A stretch of 50,712 nucleotides of DNA, taken from contig NZ_JAMLIW010000008.1 of the NCBI RefSeq assembly GCF_023953935.1, forward strand, positions 90,067 through 140,778, in the 5' to 3' direction. This document shows positions 34,624 to 41,873 of this stretch, in pieces. The stretch's first letter is position 1. The number at the start of each line of letters is the position of its first letter. Origin of the DNA: Thermomonas sp. (GTDB lineage: Bacteria > Pseudomonadota > Gammaproteobacteria > Xanthomonadales > Xanthomonadaceae). The notes beneath the pieces were generated by a model that saw only the letters and a program-made list of their open reading frames with translations, was not told the origin of the DNA and searched no databases. Made by a program: the position numbers and the translations under genes.

Positions 34624-35034
34624 TCAGGCGGGGAACGGCGTGCGCAGCAAGCCTGCGGCCAAGGTGCCCAGCCAGACCAGCAGCAGACCGAGCACGAGGG
34701 TCGTGCCGAGGTAGCCGACCAGCGCTTCGCTGCGCCCACTGCGCTCCAGCAGCAGCAGTTCCAGCATCAGCGACGACCACGTGGTCAGGCCGCCGAGCAG
34801 GCCCACGATCAGGAAGGCGCGCCAGTACAGCGCCGCCGGTCCGCGGCCTTCCAGCCAGACGGCCAGGAACCCGATCGCGAAGGAACCCGACAGGTTGGCC
34901 ACCAGCGTGCCCCAGGGGATGCCCGCACCCAGATGCCGCAGCAGCCAGCCGCCCAGCCAGAACCGGCCGCCCGCGCCCAGCGCGCCGCCGCACATCACCA
35001 ATGCCAGTTGCTTCCACCAGATCGCCGTCAACAT
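34624..35034 (-). CDS. crcB: Fluoride channel CrcB/Fluc
   Basis: A 136-residue membrane protein with four helices that exports fluoride as an antiparallel dimer. Family motifs are GGALGAGGRFWLG, GTLVANLSGSFAIGFL and GLLGGLTTWSSL. The start at 35034 has AGGAG 6 bases upstream; longer frames run back through the riboswitch and are rejected. Expression should be turned on by fluoride through the aptamer 50 bases upstream. Confidence 0.95.
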   Translation of the reverse strand: MLTAIWWKQLALVMCGGALGAGGRFWLGGWLLRHLGAGIPWGTLVANLSGSFAIGFLAVWLEGRGPAALYWRAFLIVGLLGGLTTWSSLMLELLLLERSGRSEALVGYLGTTLVLGLLLVWLGTLAAGLLRTPFPA

Positions 35035-35084
35035 GCCGTGCTCCTGTGTGACACACGAGCGCGCCTGCCGCCCGGGTCGGGTTT

Positions 35085-35133
35085 GGCAGGCACCATCAGC
35101 CGGGTCGGCGGTTCGGGGAGGATGCCATCTCCC
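35085..35133 (-). promoter_or_regulatory. Fluoride riboswitch (crcB motif)
   Basis: The minus-strand leader has the conserved elements in order: GGGAGATGGCATCC, CTCCCCGAACCGCC, and GGCTGATGGTGCC, closely matching the fluoride aptamer of Pseudomonas syringae. A -10-like TATACC (35145-35150) places the transcript start just before it. Downstream, GTGCCTGCC at the aptamer 3' end can instead pair with GGCAGGCGC (35061-35069) in a 9-bp hairpin, a plausible off-state. Confidence 0.88.
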
Positions 35134-35213
35134 ATCGCGGCAATGGTATACCCGATGCCCGCCAGTCCGCGCGGTGGCGCGATCCGCCAATGCCGGCCCC
35201 GAAATCGGCCCCG

Positions 35214-36365
35214 CTAGCGCGAGCCTTGCAGCAGGCAGGCCACCACGGGGGCCACCTGCGCCTGCCGATCCAGCGCGCTGCCGAGCTGCTGCAGCCGCGC
35301 GGCCAGTTCCGCCGGTGAATCGGTACATACGGTGGCATGCCCCACCTTGCGGCCAGGCCGCGGCTGCTTGCCGTAGTCGTGCCAGCGCAAGCCGGGCACG
35401 GCCAGCGCGGCAGCGCGGTCGGGCATCGCGCCCAGCCAGTTGAGCATGCACGCGTGGCCGCGCATGGCGGTGCTGCCCAGCGGCAAACCGAGGCCTGCGC
35501 GCAGATGATTTTCGAACTGACTGGCGTGGCTGCCTTCGATGGTCCAGTGCCCGGAATTGTGTACGCGCGGCGCCATTTCGTTGGCCAGCAATTCGTCATC
35601 GCACTCGAACAACTCCAAGGCGAACACGCCGACGTAATCCAGCGACTCCGCCAGCGCCTTGGCGTACGCCAGCGCTTTCTCCCGGGTGGATGGATTGACC
35701 GGGGCCGGCGCGAGGCTGGCCGAAAGGACACCGTCCACATGCCAATTCCGGGTCAGCGGCCAGGCGCGGAATTCACCGCCCTTGCCGCGTGCTGCAACCA
35801 CGGACAACTCACGCTGGAAGGCGACGAAGCCTTCCAGGATCAGCCCGACTGCAGGCGCCTGTGGGCCCAACGCGGCCCACGCGGCGTCCACGTCTTCGAG
35901 GGTGCGGAGACGGAACTGGCCCTTGCCGTCATACCCCAGCCGGCGGGTCTTGAGGATGGCGGGGAGACCGATGGCGGCCACCGCGGCGCGCAGGCCATCC
36001 AGCGAATCGACTGCGGAAAACGGCGCCACCGGGATGCCCAGTTCGCGAAACCGGTTCTTTTCGGACAGCCGATCCTGCGACACAGCAAGCGCCTGCGGCG
36101 GCGGGAACACGGGCAGCGTCGCCGCCAGCCACTGCGCGGCCGGCGCCGGCACGTTCTCGAAATCGAAGGTCGCGATGTCAGCGCCTTCGACGAAACTCCG
36201 CAGCGCCTCCGCGGCATCCCAGGCGCCCACCGCCAGCGGCGCAAGCTGGCCGGCGCAGGCATCGGCTGCCGGATCCAGCAGCTTGAAGCGCAGGCCCAGC
36301 GGCGCGCCTGCCAGCACCAGCATGCGCGCAAGCTGCCCACCGCCGAGGATTCCAACCGTGGTCAC
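35214..36365 (-). CDS. purK: 5-(carboxyamino)imidazole ribonucleotide synthase
   Basis: A 383-residue ATP-grasp enzyme that carboxylates AIR to N5-CAIR in purine synthesis. N-terminal motif VGILGGGQLARML, then TFDFENVPA, QDRLSEKNRFRELGIP, and the ATP-grasp core KTRRLGYDGKGQ and ELFECDDELLANEMAPRVHNSGHWT. The GTG start at 36365 has GAGGCGG 7 bases upstream. It lies 19 bases after purE on the same strand, the usual purEK operon. The C-terminus ends close to the crcB riboswitch promoter. Confidence 0.96.
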   Translation of the reverse strand: MTTVGILGGGQLARMLVLAGAPLGLRFKLLDPAADACAGQLAPLAVGAWDAAEALRSFVEGADIATFDFENVPAPAAQWLAATLPVFPPPQALAVSQDRLSEKNRFRELGIPVAPFSAVDSLDGLRAAVAAIGLPAILKTRRLGYDGKGQFRLRTLEDVDAAWAALGPQAPAVGLILEGFVAFQRELSVVAARGKGGEFRAWPLTRNWHVDGVLSASLAPAPVNPSTREKALAYAKALAESLDYVGVFALELFECDDELLANEMAPRVHNSGHWTIEGSHASQFENHLRAGLGLPLGSTAMRGHACMLNWLGAMPDRAAALAVPGLRWHDYGKQPRPGRKVGHATVCTDSPAELAARLQQLGSALDRQAQVAPVVACLLQGSR

Positions 36366-36384
36366 GGACGCACCGCCTCGCGCA

Positions 36385-36897
36385 TCAGCTGCGCGGATCG
36401 TCGTTGTCCACGACGTCCCGGGTCTGGCGCGAACGATAATCCTCCAGCGCGGCGGCAATCGCCGGATGGTCGGCGGCCAGCAGGGCGGCGGCAAACAGGC
36501 CGGCGTTGGTGGCCCCGGCCGCGCCGATCGCGAAGGTCGCCACCGGAACACCGGCCGGCATCTGCACGATCGACAGCAGCGAGTCGAGCCCGTTGAGCAC
36601 GCGACTCTGGATCGGCACGCCCAGCACCGGCACGGCCGTCTTGGCCGCCAGCATCCCGGGCAGGTGGGCGGCCCCGCCGGCGCCGGCGATGATCGCCCGC
36701 AGGCCGCGCCCGGCCGCGCTGGCAGCGTAGTCGAATAGCACGTCGGGAGTGCGGTGTGCGGACACCACCCGCACTTCGTGCGGAACCCCGAGCGCTGCGA
36801 GCGCCTGTGCCGCCCGCTGCATCGTCTCCCAGTCGGAGCGCGAGCCCATGACCACGCCCACCAGCGGGGCGGCGTCGGTTCGATGTGGTTCGGTCAT
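36385..36897 (-). CDS. purE: 5-(carboxyamino)imidazole ribonucleotide mutase
   Basis: A 170-residue class I PurE that converts N5-CAIR to CAIR. It has the family motifs [34 protein letters not shown] and [11 protein letters not shown] 36897 is preferred over a TTG at 36915 because the predicted promoter would start transcription about there. It leads the purEK operon and is divergent from rpmJ. Confidence 0.96.
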   Translation of the reverse strand: MTEPHRTDAAPLVGVVMGSRSDWETMQRAAQALAALGVPHEVRVVSAHRTPDVLFDYAASAAGRGLRAIIAGAGGAAHLPGMLAAKTAVPVLGVPIQSRVLNGLDSLLSIVQMPAGVPVATFAIGAAGATNAGLFAAALLAADHPAIAAALEDYRSRQTRDVVDNDDPRS

Positions 36898-36921
36898 GGC
36901 GGCTTCGTTCGTCAAATCGGC

Positions 36922-36950
36922 ATTCTAGCGCGTCGAGCAAGGACGTCGAA
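36922..36950 (-). promoter_or_regulatory. Candidate promoter of purEK
   Basis: On the minus strand TTCGAC (36945-36950), a 17-base spacer, and TAGAAT (36922-36927); the start would be near 36915, giving a leader of only about 18 bases. Confidence 0.45.
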
Positions 36951-36965
36951 CAGTCCGCAACACAC

Positions 36966-37041
36966 GCACGCCGCACGCGCAGACGCGCGCACGCAGATCG
37001 ACAGCCACAGCCGCCGCGACAGGCAGGCACGCCGCACGCGC
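36966..37041 (+). repeat. Direct repeat pair in alternating CA/CG tract
   Basis: GCACGCCGCACGCGC occurs at 36966-36980 and 37027-37041, 61 bases apart, within a tract of alternating purine and pyrimidine (CACACG, GCGCGC) between the divergent purE and rpmJ promoters. The region from 36898 to 37084 has no gene. Confidence 0.6.
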
Positions 37042-37084
37042 GCGCCTGATTCCCGGTGGTCGGCAAACACGGCAACCCCGCGCA

Positions 37085-37114
37085 TTGCATGCTGACGGAA
37101 AAACCGGTTAAAAT
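37085..37114 (+). promoter_or_regulatory. Sigma-70 promoter of rpmJ
   Basis: TTGCAT (37085-37090), an 18-base spacer, and TAAAAT (37109-37114); the leader to ATG 37168 is about 47 bases. Confidence 0.65.
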
Positions 37115-37167
37115 TTGCGGCTTGCACCACCGCTCTCCACTTTTTCGCTTTTCTGCCGAGGTCTGTC

Positions 37168-37293
37168 ATGAAGGTCCTGTCCTCCCTGAAGTCGGCGAAG
37201 ACCCGCCACCGCGATTGCAAGGTCGTTCGTCGCCGCGGCAAGGTCTTCGTCATCTGCAAGTCCAACCCCCGTTTCAAGGCCCGCCAGCGCTGA
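37168..37293 (+). CDS. rpmJ: Ribosomal protein bL36, long C-minus type
   Basis: A 41-residue very basic protein starting [20 protein letters not shown]. It matches the longer bL36 paralogue (YkgO type) that lacks the CxxC zinc ribbon; only Cys17 and Cys30 are present. In Xanthomonadaceae this form is normally the genomic bL36. It is flanked by its own promoter and terminator. Confidence 0.95.
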
Positions 37294-37320
37294 AGATCCA
37301 CTGCGCGCTGACGTGCACGG

Positions 37321-37349
37321 GAGCCGCCGCAGGGCGGCTCTTCTGTTTT
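37321..37349 (+). terminator. Rho-independent terminator of rpmJ
   Basis: An 8-bp perfect stem GAGCCGCC / GGCGGCTC with loop GCAG is followed by a T-rich tail (TTCTGTTTT), 28 bases after the stop. Confidence 0.85.
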
Positions 37350-37436
37350 GGCTCCCTGCCGCGCAGGACGTCTGGCCGCCACCGTCACCGTTTTCGACCT
37401 AGAATCAGCAACCGTCACCCGTTTCGGAGCACGTCG

Positions 37437-37763
37437 ATGAAGCATCTGCTGTGCAAGACCACGCTGGCTGCCGCCCTGCTCGGGTTGATCGGCAGCGCCA
37501 GCGCCGACACCCTGCTGATCCAGCGCGTCAAGCAGGAAACCGCCAACATGCCCACCCGCGGCATGACCACGGCGCAGGTCCAGGCCAAGTTCGGCGCTCC
37601 CGGCGACCAATTGGCCGCGCAAGGCGGGCAAAGGCGCGCCTGGCCCGCGATCACGCGCTGGGTGTATCCGGGCTTCACCGTGTATTTCGAACGTGGCCGG
37701 GTGATCGATGCCGTGGCCAATCAGGCCACCCCGGACGAGATCGGCCCGAAGCCGGCCAAATAA
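37437..37763 (+). CDS. Small periplasmic protein, SmpA/BamE-like
   Basis: A 108-residue protein with a signal peptide (MKHLLCKTTLAAALLGLIGS). The mature part has the pattern PTRGMTTAQVQAKFGAPGDQ, then RWVYPGFTVYFERGRVIDAV, which resembles the small BLIP/SmpA-type fold (G-M-T-x-x-x-V-x-x-x-F-G-x-P), though without a lipobox. The function is unknown. ATG 37437 has CGGAG 7 bases upstream; a -10-like TAGAAT lies at 37400-37405. It is 6 bases from aguA and probably co-transcribed with it. Confidence 0.75.
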   Translation: MKHLLCKTTLAAALLGLIGSASADTLLIQRVKQETANMPTRGMTTAQVQAKFGAPGDQLAAQGGQRRAWPAITRWVYPGFTVYFERGRVIDAVANQATPDEIGPKPAK

Positions 37764-37769
37764 GCGTCG

Positions 37770-38861
37770 ATGTCCGCCCCAGACCTGCGTTTCCCCGCCG
37801 AGTGGGAGCCCCAATCGGCGGTCCTGATCGCGTGGCCGCACGCTGGCACCGACTGGGCCGCGCGGCTGGCCGAGGTGGAGGCCACCTACGTCGCGCTGGT
37901 GTCCGCGATCACCCGTTTCCAGCCGGTGGTCATCATCGTTGCTGACGACGTGCTGCAAGCCCACGCTGCGGTGCGGCTGGCTGACGCCGGCGTAGATTCG
38001 GCGCAAGTCCGCTACGTCCAAGCCCCGTATGACGACACCTGGCTGCGCGACAGTGGCCCGATCAGTCTTGTCTGGTCCGGGACCGGGCATCCTGCCACGG
38101 CCCGCAGGCCGGATGAGGGGCAGGCTTTCCACCTGCTCGATTTCCGCTTCACCGGCTGGGGCGGCAAGTTCGAGGCTGGCGCCGATGATCGTCTGATCGA
38201 ACGTCTATTCGACCAGAGGTTGTTTCTCAATAATTCTAGACAACTAATTGATTTTGCATTGGAAGGTGGCGCCATCGAGACCGATGGCGAGGGCTGCCTG
38301 CTGACCACCTGGCGCTGTCTGCACGAGCGTCACCCCGCCGCCAGCCGTGACGAACTGACCGCAAAACTCGCCGCCTGGCTGCATCAGGATCGCGTGCTGT
38401 GGCTGGACCACGGCGCGCTGGAAGGCGACGACACCGACGCCCATATCGACACCCTTGCCCGCTTCGCCGCACCCGATGCGATCGTGTTCCAGGCCTGCGA
38501 CGATCCCGCCGATTCCCACTTCGCCGACCTGCGCGCCATGGCCGACGAGATCGCCGCACTGCGCACCCGCGACGGCACACCCTATCGCCTGTTCCCGCTG
38601 CCTTGGGCACGCCCCGTGCTGGACGAAGGGCGCCGCCTGGCCGCCAGCTACGCCAATTTCCTGATCATCAACGGCGCCGTATTGATGCCGGCCTACGACG
38701 ATCCGGCGGATGCCGCCGCCGCCGCCGTGCTCGCCCAGGCCTTCCCCAGCCGCGACATCGTGCCTGTCCCCTGCCGCCCGCTGATCTGGCAGAACGGCAG
38801 CCTGCACTGCATCACCATGCAGCTGCCGCAGGGGCTGGTTGAGTCCGATTTGAAGGCTTGA
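37770..38861 (+). CDS. aguA: Agmatine deiminase
   Basis: A 363-residue enzyme of the guanidino-modifying superfamily that converts agmatine to N-carbamoylputrescine. Key features are FPAEWEPQSAVLIAWPH, the DTWLRDSGP substrate loop, LEGGAIETDGEG, the HID motif in DDTDAHIDTLARF, and catalytic Cys347 in NGSLHCITMQ. Its partner aguB lies downstream, separated by a toxin-antitoxin pair. A stretch at 38219-38262 is strikingly AT-rich with rare codons (AAT AAT TCT AGA CAA CTA ATT), unlike the rest of the gene, although the protein still aligns there. Confidence 0.95.
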   Translation: MSAPDLRFPAEWEPQSAVLIAWPHAGTDWAARLAEVEATYVALVSAITRFQPVVIIVADDVLQAHAAVRLADAGVDSAQVRYVQAPYDDTWLRDSGPISLVWSGTGHPATARRPDEGQAFHLLDFRFTGWGGKFEAGADDRLIERLFDQRLFLNNSRQLIDFALEGGAIETDGEGCLLTTWRCLHERHPAASRDELTAKLAAWLHQDRVLWLDHGALEGDDTDAHIDTLARFAAPDAIVFQACDDPADSHFADLRAMADEIAALRTRDGTPYRLFPLPWARPVLDEGRRLAASYANFLIINGAVLMPAYDDPADAAAAAVLAQAFPSRDIVPVPCRPLIWQNGSLHCITMQLPQGLVESDLKA

Positions 38862-38889
38862 GCCACAGGCTTGAGCCACAGGCTCGAGC
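38854..38889 (+). repeat. 13-bp tandem repeat over the aguA stop codon
   Basis: AGGCTTGAGCCAC occurs at 38854-38866 and 38867-38879, followed by a partial, altered third unit (AGGCTCGAGC). The aguA TGA lies in the first unit and is duplicated in the second, which looks like slippage. Confidence 0.7.
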
Positions 38890-38945
38890 TTGCCGCAGCA
38901 ACTTCAGTGAACTAGACTAAACCAAGTCCAAGTGGGGCCTGCCTC

Positions 38946-39185
38946 ATGTCCGCCATGCCTGCCATCAACATCCACGAAGCCAAGACCCACCTGTCGCGAC
39001 TGGTGGAACAGGCGGCGGCGGGCCAGGAAATCACCATCGCCAAGGCCGGCAAGCCGATGGCGCGGCTGGTGCCGCTGGAAGCGACCGTCCGGCCAAAGAC
39101 GCTGGGGCTGCTGGCGGGCAAGCTGGACATTGCCGATGACTTCGACGCCCCGCTGCCCGACGCCTTCTGGCAGGGCGCGCGCTGA
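38946..39185 (+). CDS. Phd/YefM-family antitoxin (VapB-type)
   Basis: A 79-residue protein with INIHEAKTHLSRLVEQAAAGQEI and IAKAGKPMARLVPL, the DNA-binding fold of Phd/YefM antitoxins, and a C-terminal toxin-neutralising tail. ATG 38946 has GGGG 8 bases upstream; ATG 38955 is possible. Upstream lies an imperfect inverted repeat (AGACT-AAACCA-AGTCC, 38913-38928) suited to autorepression. The stop is 2 bases before the toxin start. Confidence 0.9.
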   Translation: MSAMPAINIHEAKTHLSRLVEQAAAGQEITIAKAGKPMARLVPLEATVRPKTLGLLAGKLDIADDFDAPLPDAFWQGAR

Positions 39186-39187
39186 CC

Positions 39188-39565
39188 ATGCGCCTGCTGC
39201 TGGACACCCATGTCCTGCTGTGGGCGCTGCACGATCCGGCCCGGCTGGGCCGGAAGACCCGCACGCTGATCGAACGCTCGCAGACGCTGGTCAGCGTGGC
39301 CTCGCTGTGGGAAATCAGCATCAAGGCCGCGCTCGGCAAGCTCAAGGCCAGCCCGCACGAGGTGCTGGACGCGATCGAACCGTCCGGCTTCGACCTGCTG
39401 CCGATCCAGCCGGCGCATGCGGTGGAGGTTTTCACCCTGGGCACCCTGCACGGTGATCCCTTCGATCGCCTGCTGGTCGCGCAGGCCCAAGCCGAACGGC
39501 TTACCCTGCTCACCTTCGATACCGCGCTGCGCAGCTTCGGCCCCTGCGTGCGCTGCGTGGAATGA
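39188..39565 (+). CDS. PIN-domain toxin (VapC-type)
   Basis: A 125-residue PIN ribonuclease. The acidic residues are in place: LLLDTHVLLWAL, SLWEISIKAALGKL, and GDPFDRLLVAQAQ. This form pairs with Phd-type antitoxins and cleaves RNA. It is separated from its antitoxin by 2 bases, and from aguB by 28. The pair sits between aguA and aguB, which are usually adjacent. Confidence 0.92.
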   Translation: MRLLLDTHVLLWALHDPARLGRKTRTLIERSQTLVSVASLWEISIKAALGKLKASPHEVLDAIEPSGFDLLPIQPAHAVEVFTLGTLHGDPFDRLLVAQAQAERLTLLTFDTALRSFGPCVRCVE

Positions 39566-39593
39566 TCGACAAGACTCACGGATACTTTGCTCG

Positions 39594-40478
39594 ATGAATC
39601 CGAAAACCCTCCCCGTCGCCCTGGTGCAGGAACGCAATCACGGCGATGCCGCGTCCAATCTCGCGGTGATCGAAACCCGCGTCGCCGAAGCGGCGCAGGC
39701 CGGGGCGAAACTCGTGCTGCTGCAGGAACTGCACAACGGCGCCTATTTCTGCCAGCACGAAGCGGTGGGTGAATTTGATCTGGCCGAACCCATCCCCGGC
39801 CCTTCCACTGAACGACTGGCCGCGCTGGCCAAACAGCACGGCGTGGTGCTGGTGTCTTCACTGTTCGAAAAGCGCGCCGCCGGGCTGTATCACAACACCG
39901 CCGTGGTATTCGATGTCGACGGCCGCCTCGCCGGCAAGTACCGAAAGATGCACATCCCGGACGATCCGGGCTTCTACGAGAAGTTTTATTTCACCCCCGG
40001 CGATCTGGGTTTCACCCCGATCCAGACCTCGGTGGGCAAGCTCGGCGTGCTGGTGTGCTGGGACCAGTGGTATCCGGAAGCGGCGCGCTTGATGGCGCTG
40101 GCCGGCGCAGAATTGCTGCTGTATCCCACCGCCATCGGCTGGGATCCGGAGGATGCGCAGGATGAGAAAAACCGCCAGCGCGACGCCTGGATCCTGAGCC
40201 ATCGCGGCCATGCCGTGGCCAACGGCCTGCCGGTGCTCTCATGCAACCGTGTGGGCCACGAGCCTTCCCCGCTGGGTGCCTCTGGGATTGATTTCTGGGG
40301 CAATTCCCTTGTACTTGGCCCGCAGGGCGAAGTGCTGGCTGAAGCTGGCGGTGATGCCACGCTGTTGCTGGCCGAAGTGGACCTTGCGCGCAGCGAGCAA
40401 GTGCGTCGGATCTGGCCGTTCCTGCGCGACCGTCGCATCGATGCCTACGGCGATCTGGTGAAGCGCTATCGTGACTGA
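39594..40478 (+). CDS. aguB: N-carbamoylputrescine amidase
   Basis: A 294-residue nitrilase-superfamily enzyme that hydrolyses N-carbamoylputrescine to putrescine. The catalytic triad is clear: Glu in LLQELHNG, Lys in KYRKMHIPDDP and Cys155 in VLVCWDQWYPE. YEKFYFTPGDLGF and GIDFWGNSLV are typical. With aguA it completes agmatine to putrescine conversion. ATG 39594 has a poor ribosome site. The stop overlaps the TraB-family gene by 8 bases. Confidence 0.95.
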   Translation: MNPKTLPVALVQERNHGDAASNLAVIETRVAEAAQAGAKLVLLQELHNGAYFCQHEAVGEFDLAEPIPGPSTERLAALAKQHGVVLVSSLFEKRAAGLYHNTAVVFDVDGRLAGKYRKMHIPDDPGFYEKFYFTPGDLGFTPIQTSVGKLGVLVCWDQWYPEAARLMALAGAELLLYPTAIGWDPEDAQDEKNRQRDAWILSHRGHAVANGLPVLSCNRVGHEPSPLGASGIDFWGNSLVLGPQGEVLAEAGGDATLLLAEVDLARSEQVRRIWPFLRDRRIDAYGDLVKRYRD

Positions 40479-41700
40479 GCTCAACCACGAAGCCGCGCCG
40501 GCGGTCACCGATTCGCCCATCGCCGAGCAACCCAGCGTCGAAATCGAACGCGATGGCGTCCACTACACCCTGCTGGGCACCGCGCATGTCTCCAAGACCA
40601 GCGTGGAGGCGGTGCTGGCCGCCATCGACAGCGGCCAGTACGACGCCATCGCGGTCGAACTGGACCCGCAGCGGCTGAAGGCCCTGACCCAGCCCGACGC
40701 GCTGGCTGAACTCGATCTGGTCAAGGTCATCCGCGAGCGCAAGGTCGCCCCGTTCGCCGCCAACCTCGCGCTGGCCGCCTACCAGCGCCGGCTGGCCGAG
40801 CAGATGGGGATCGAGCCGGGCGCCGAACTCAAGGCCGCCGCTGTCGAAGCACAGGCCCGCGGCCTGCCGCTGCAATTGATCGACCGCGATGTGGGCATCA
40901 CTTTCCGCCGCATCCTGCAGGGGCTGGGCTGGTGGGACCGGATGAAGCTGATCACCGGCGTCGGCGCCAGCCTGTTTTCCAGCGATGAAGTGGCCGAAGA
41001 GGATATCGAGCGCCTGAAAGAAGGCGACATGCTCGAATCCAGCTTCGGCGAATTCGCGCAGCAGACACCGACCCTGTTCGCCACCCTGATCGACGAGCGC
41101 GACCAGTACATGGCGGCGAAACTGCGCGAGCGCAGCGACGGTGCCAGACGCGTACTGGCGGTGGTCGGCGCTGGGCATCTCAAAGGCATGGCGCGTTATC
41201 TGGGCGAAAGTCAGGACGCGCCCGAGGCCGTCACCGAGCGTCTGGTCGAACTGCGCCAGCGCCGCAAGATCCCGTGGTTCACGCTCATCTTGCTGACCCT
41301 GATCTTCGGCGGCATCGCCTGGGGCTATGTCCACGGCGGCGCCCAGCTGGGCCGCGATCTGCTGCTGCAATGGGTGGCCTGGACCTGCGGCCTGACCGCA
41401 CTGGGCGCGCTGCTGGCCGGCGCGCGGCCGCTGGCGATCCTCATTGGCACCCTCGTCGCCCCGTTCAAACCGTTCCGGCCCGGCCTGCCCTCGGGCATGT
41501 TCAGCGCTCTGGTTGATTTGCGTGCCCGCAAGCCCGCCTACCCCGACTTCCTCGCCCTGCGCGACGACGCTCAAACCCTGCGCGGCTGGTACCGCAACCG
41601 CGTGACACGGGTGCTGCTGGTGTTTTTGCTCACCAACCTCGGCACCGTCGCCGGTGAATACGTGGCCGGCGTGCGCATTTTCGGGAAACTGATGGGCTGA
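40471..41700 (+). CDS. TraB/PrgY family membrane protein
   Basis: A 409-residue protein. The soluble N-terminal domain (about residues 20-265) has the GTAHVS motif, AVELDPQRL and VVGAGHLKGM, typical of TraB/TIKI-fold proteins, whose relatives are metalloproteases. Three or four membrane helices follow (WFTLILLTLIFGGIAWGYV and others). Bacterial members include the pheromone-shutdown protein PrgY; here the target is unknown. The start is GTG 40471, overlapping the aguB end, so translation is probably coupled. Confidence 0.88.
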   Translation: MTELNHEAAPAVTDSPIAEQPSVEIERDGVHYTLLGTAHVSKTSVEAVLAAIDSGQYDAIAVELDPQRLKALTQPDALAELDLVKVIRERKVAPFAANLALAAYQRRLAEQMGIEPGAELKAAAVEAQARGLPLQLIDRDVGITFRRILQGLGWWDRMKLITGVGASLFSSDEVAEEDIERLKEGDMLESSFGEFAQQTPTLFATLIDERDQYMAAKLRERSDGARRVLAVVGAGHLKGMARYLGESQDAPEAVTERLVELRQRRKIPWFTLILLTLIFGGIAWGYVHGGAQLGRDLLLQWVAWTCGLTALGALLAGARPLAILIGTLVAPFKPFRPGLPSGMFSALVDLRARKPAYPDFLALRDDAQTLRGWYRNRVTRVLLVFLLTNLGTVAGEYVAGVRIFGKLMG

Positions 41701-41782
41701 GGCGTCCGGACAAGCCGGCCCTGCCCCTCGCTCACAAGCTTGCAGCCCGCAACGCCTTGGATCGGCCCTTGCGTCCAGTCGA

Positions 41783-41833
41783 TTGACAAAACCCATTGAT
41801 TCCCGCAGAAATCCGGGCGAAGATGCGGGAATC
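41783..41833 (+). promoter_or_regulatory. Perfect -35 element and 10-bp-stem hairpin in the leader of the GGDEF gene
   Basis: TTGACA lies at 41783-41788; the -10 region after it is poor (CAGAAA). GATTCCCGCA (41798-41807) and TGCGGGAATC (41824-41833) form a perfect 10-bp stem with a 16-base loop, 40 bases before ATG 41874. No T tract follows. The arm sequence resembles REP-like palindromes common in Xanthomonadaceae. Confidence 0.55.
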
Positions 41834-41873
41834 GCAGGTGGATGAAGATTCGGCATTCGCCAGGGGGGCGAAC

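Noticed and set aside
36966-37041. Direct repeats as a CRISPR array
   Set aside because: Only two copies of 15 bp in low-complexity DNA, with no cas genes.
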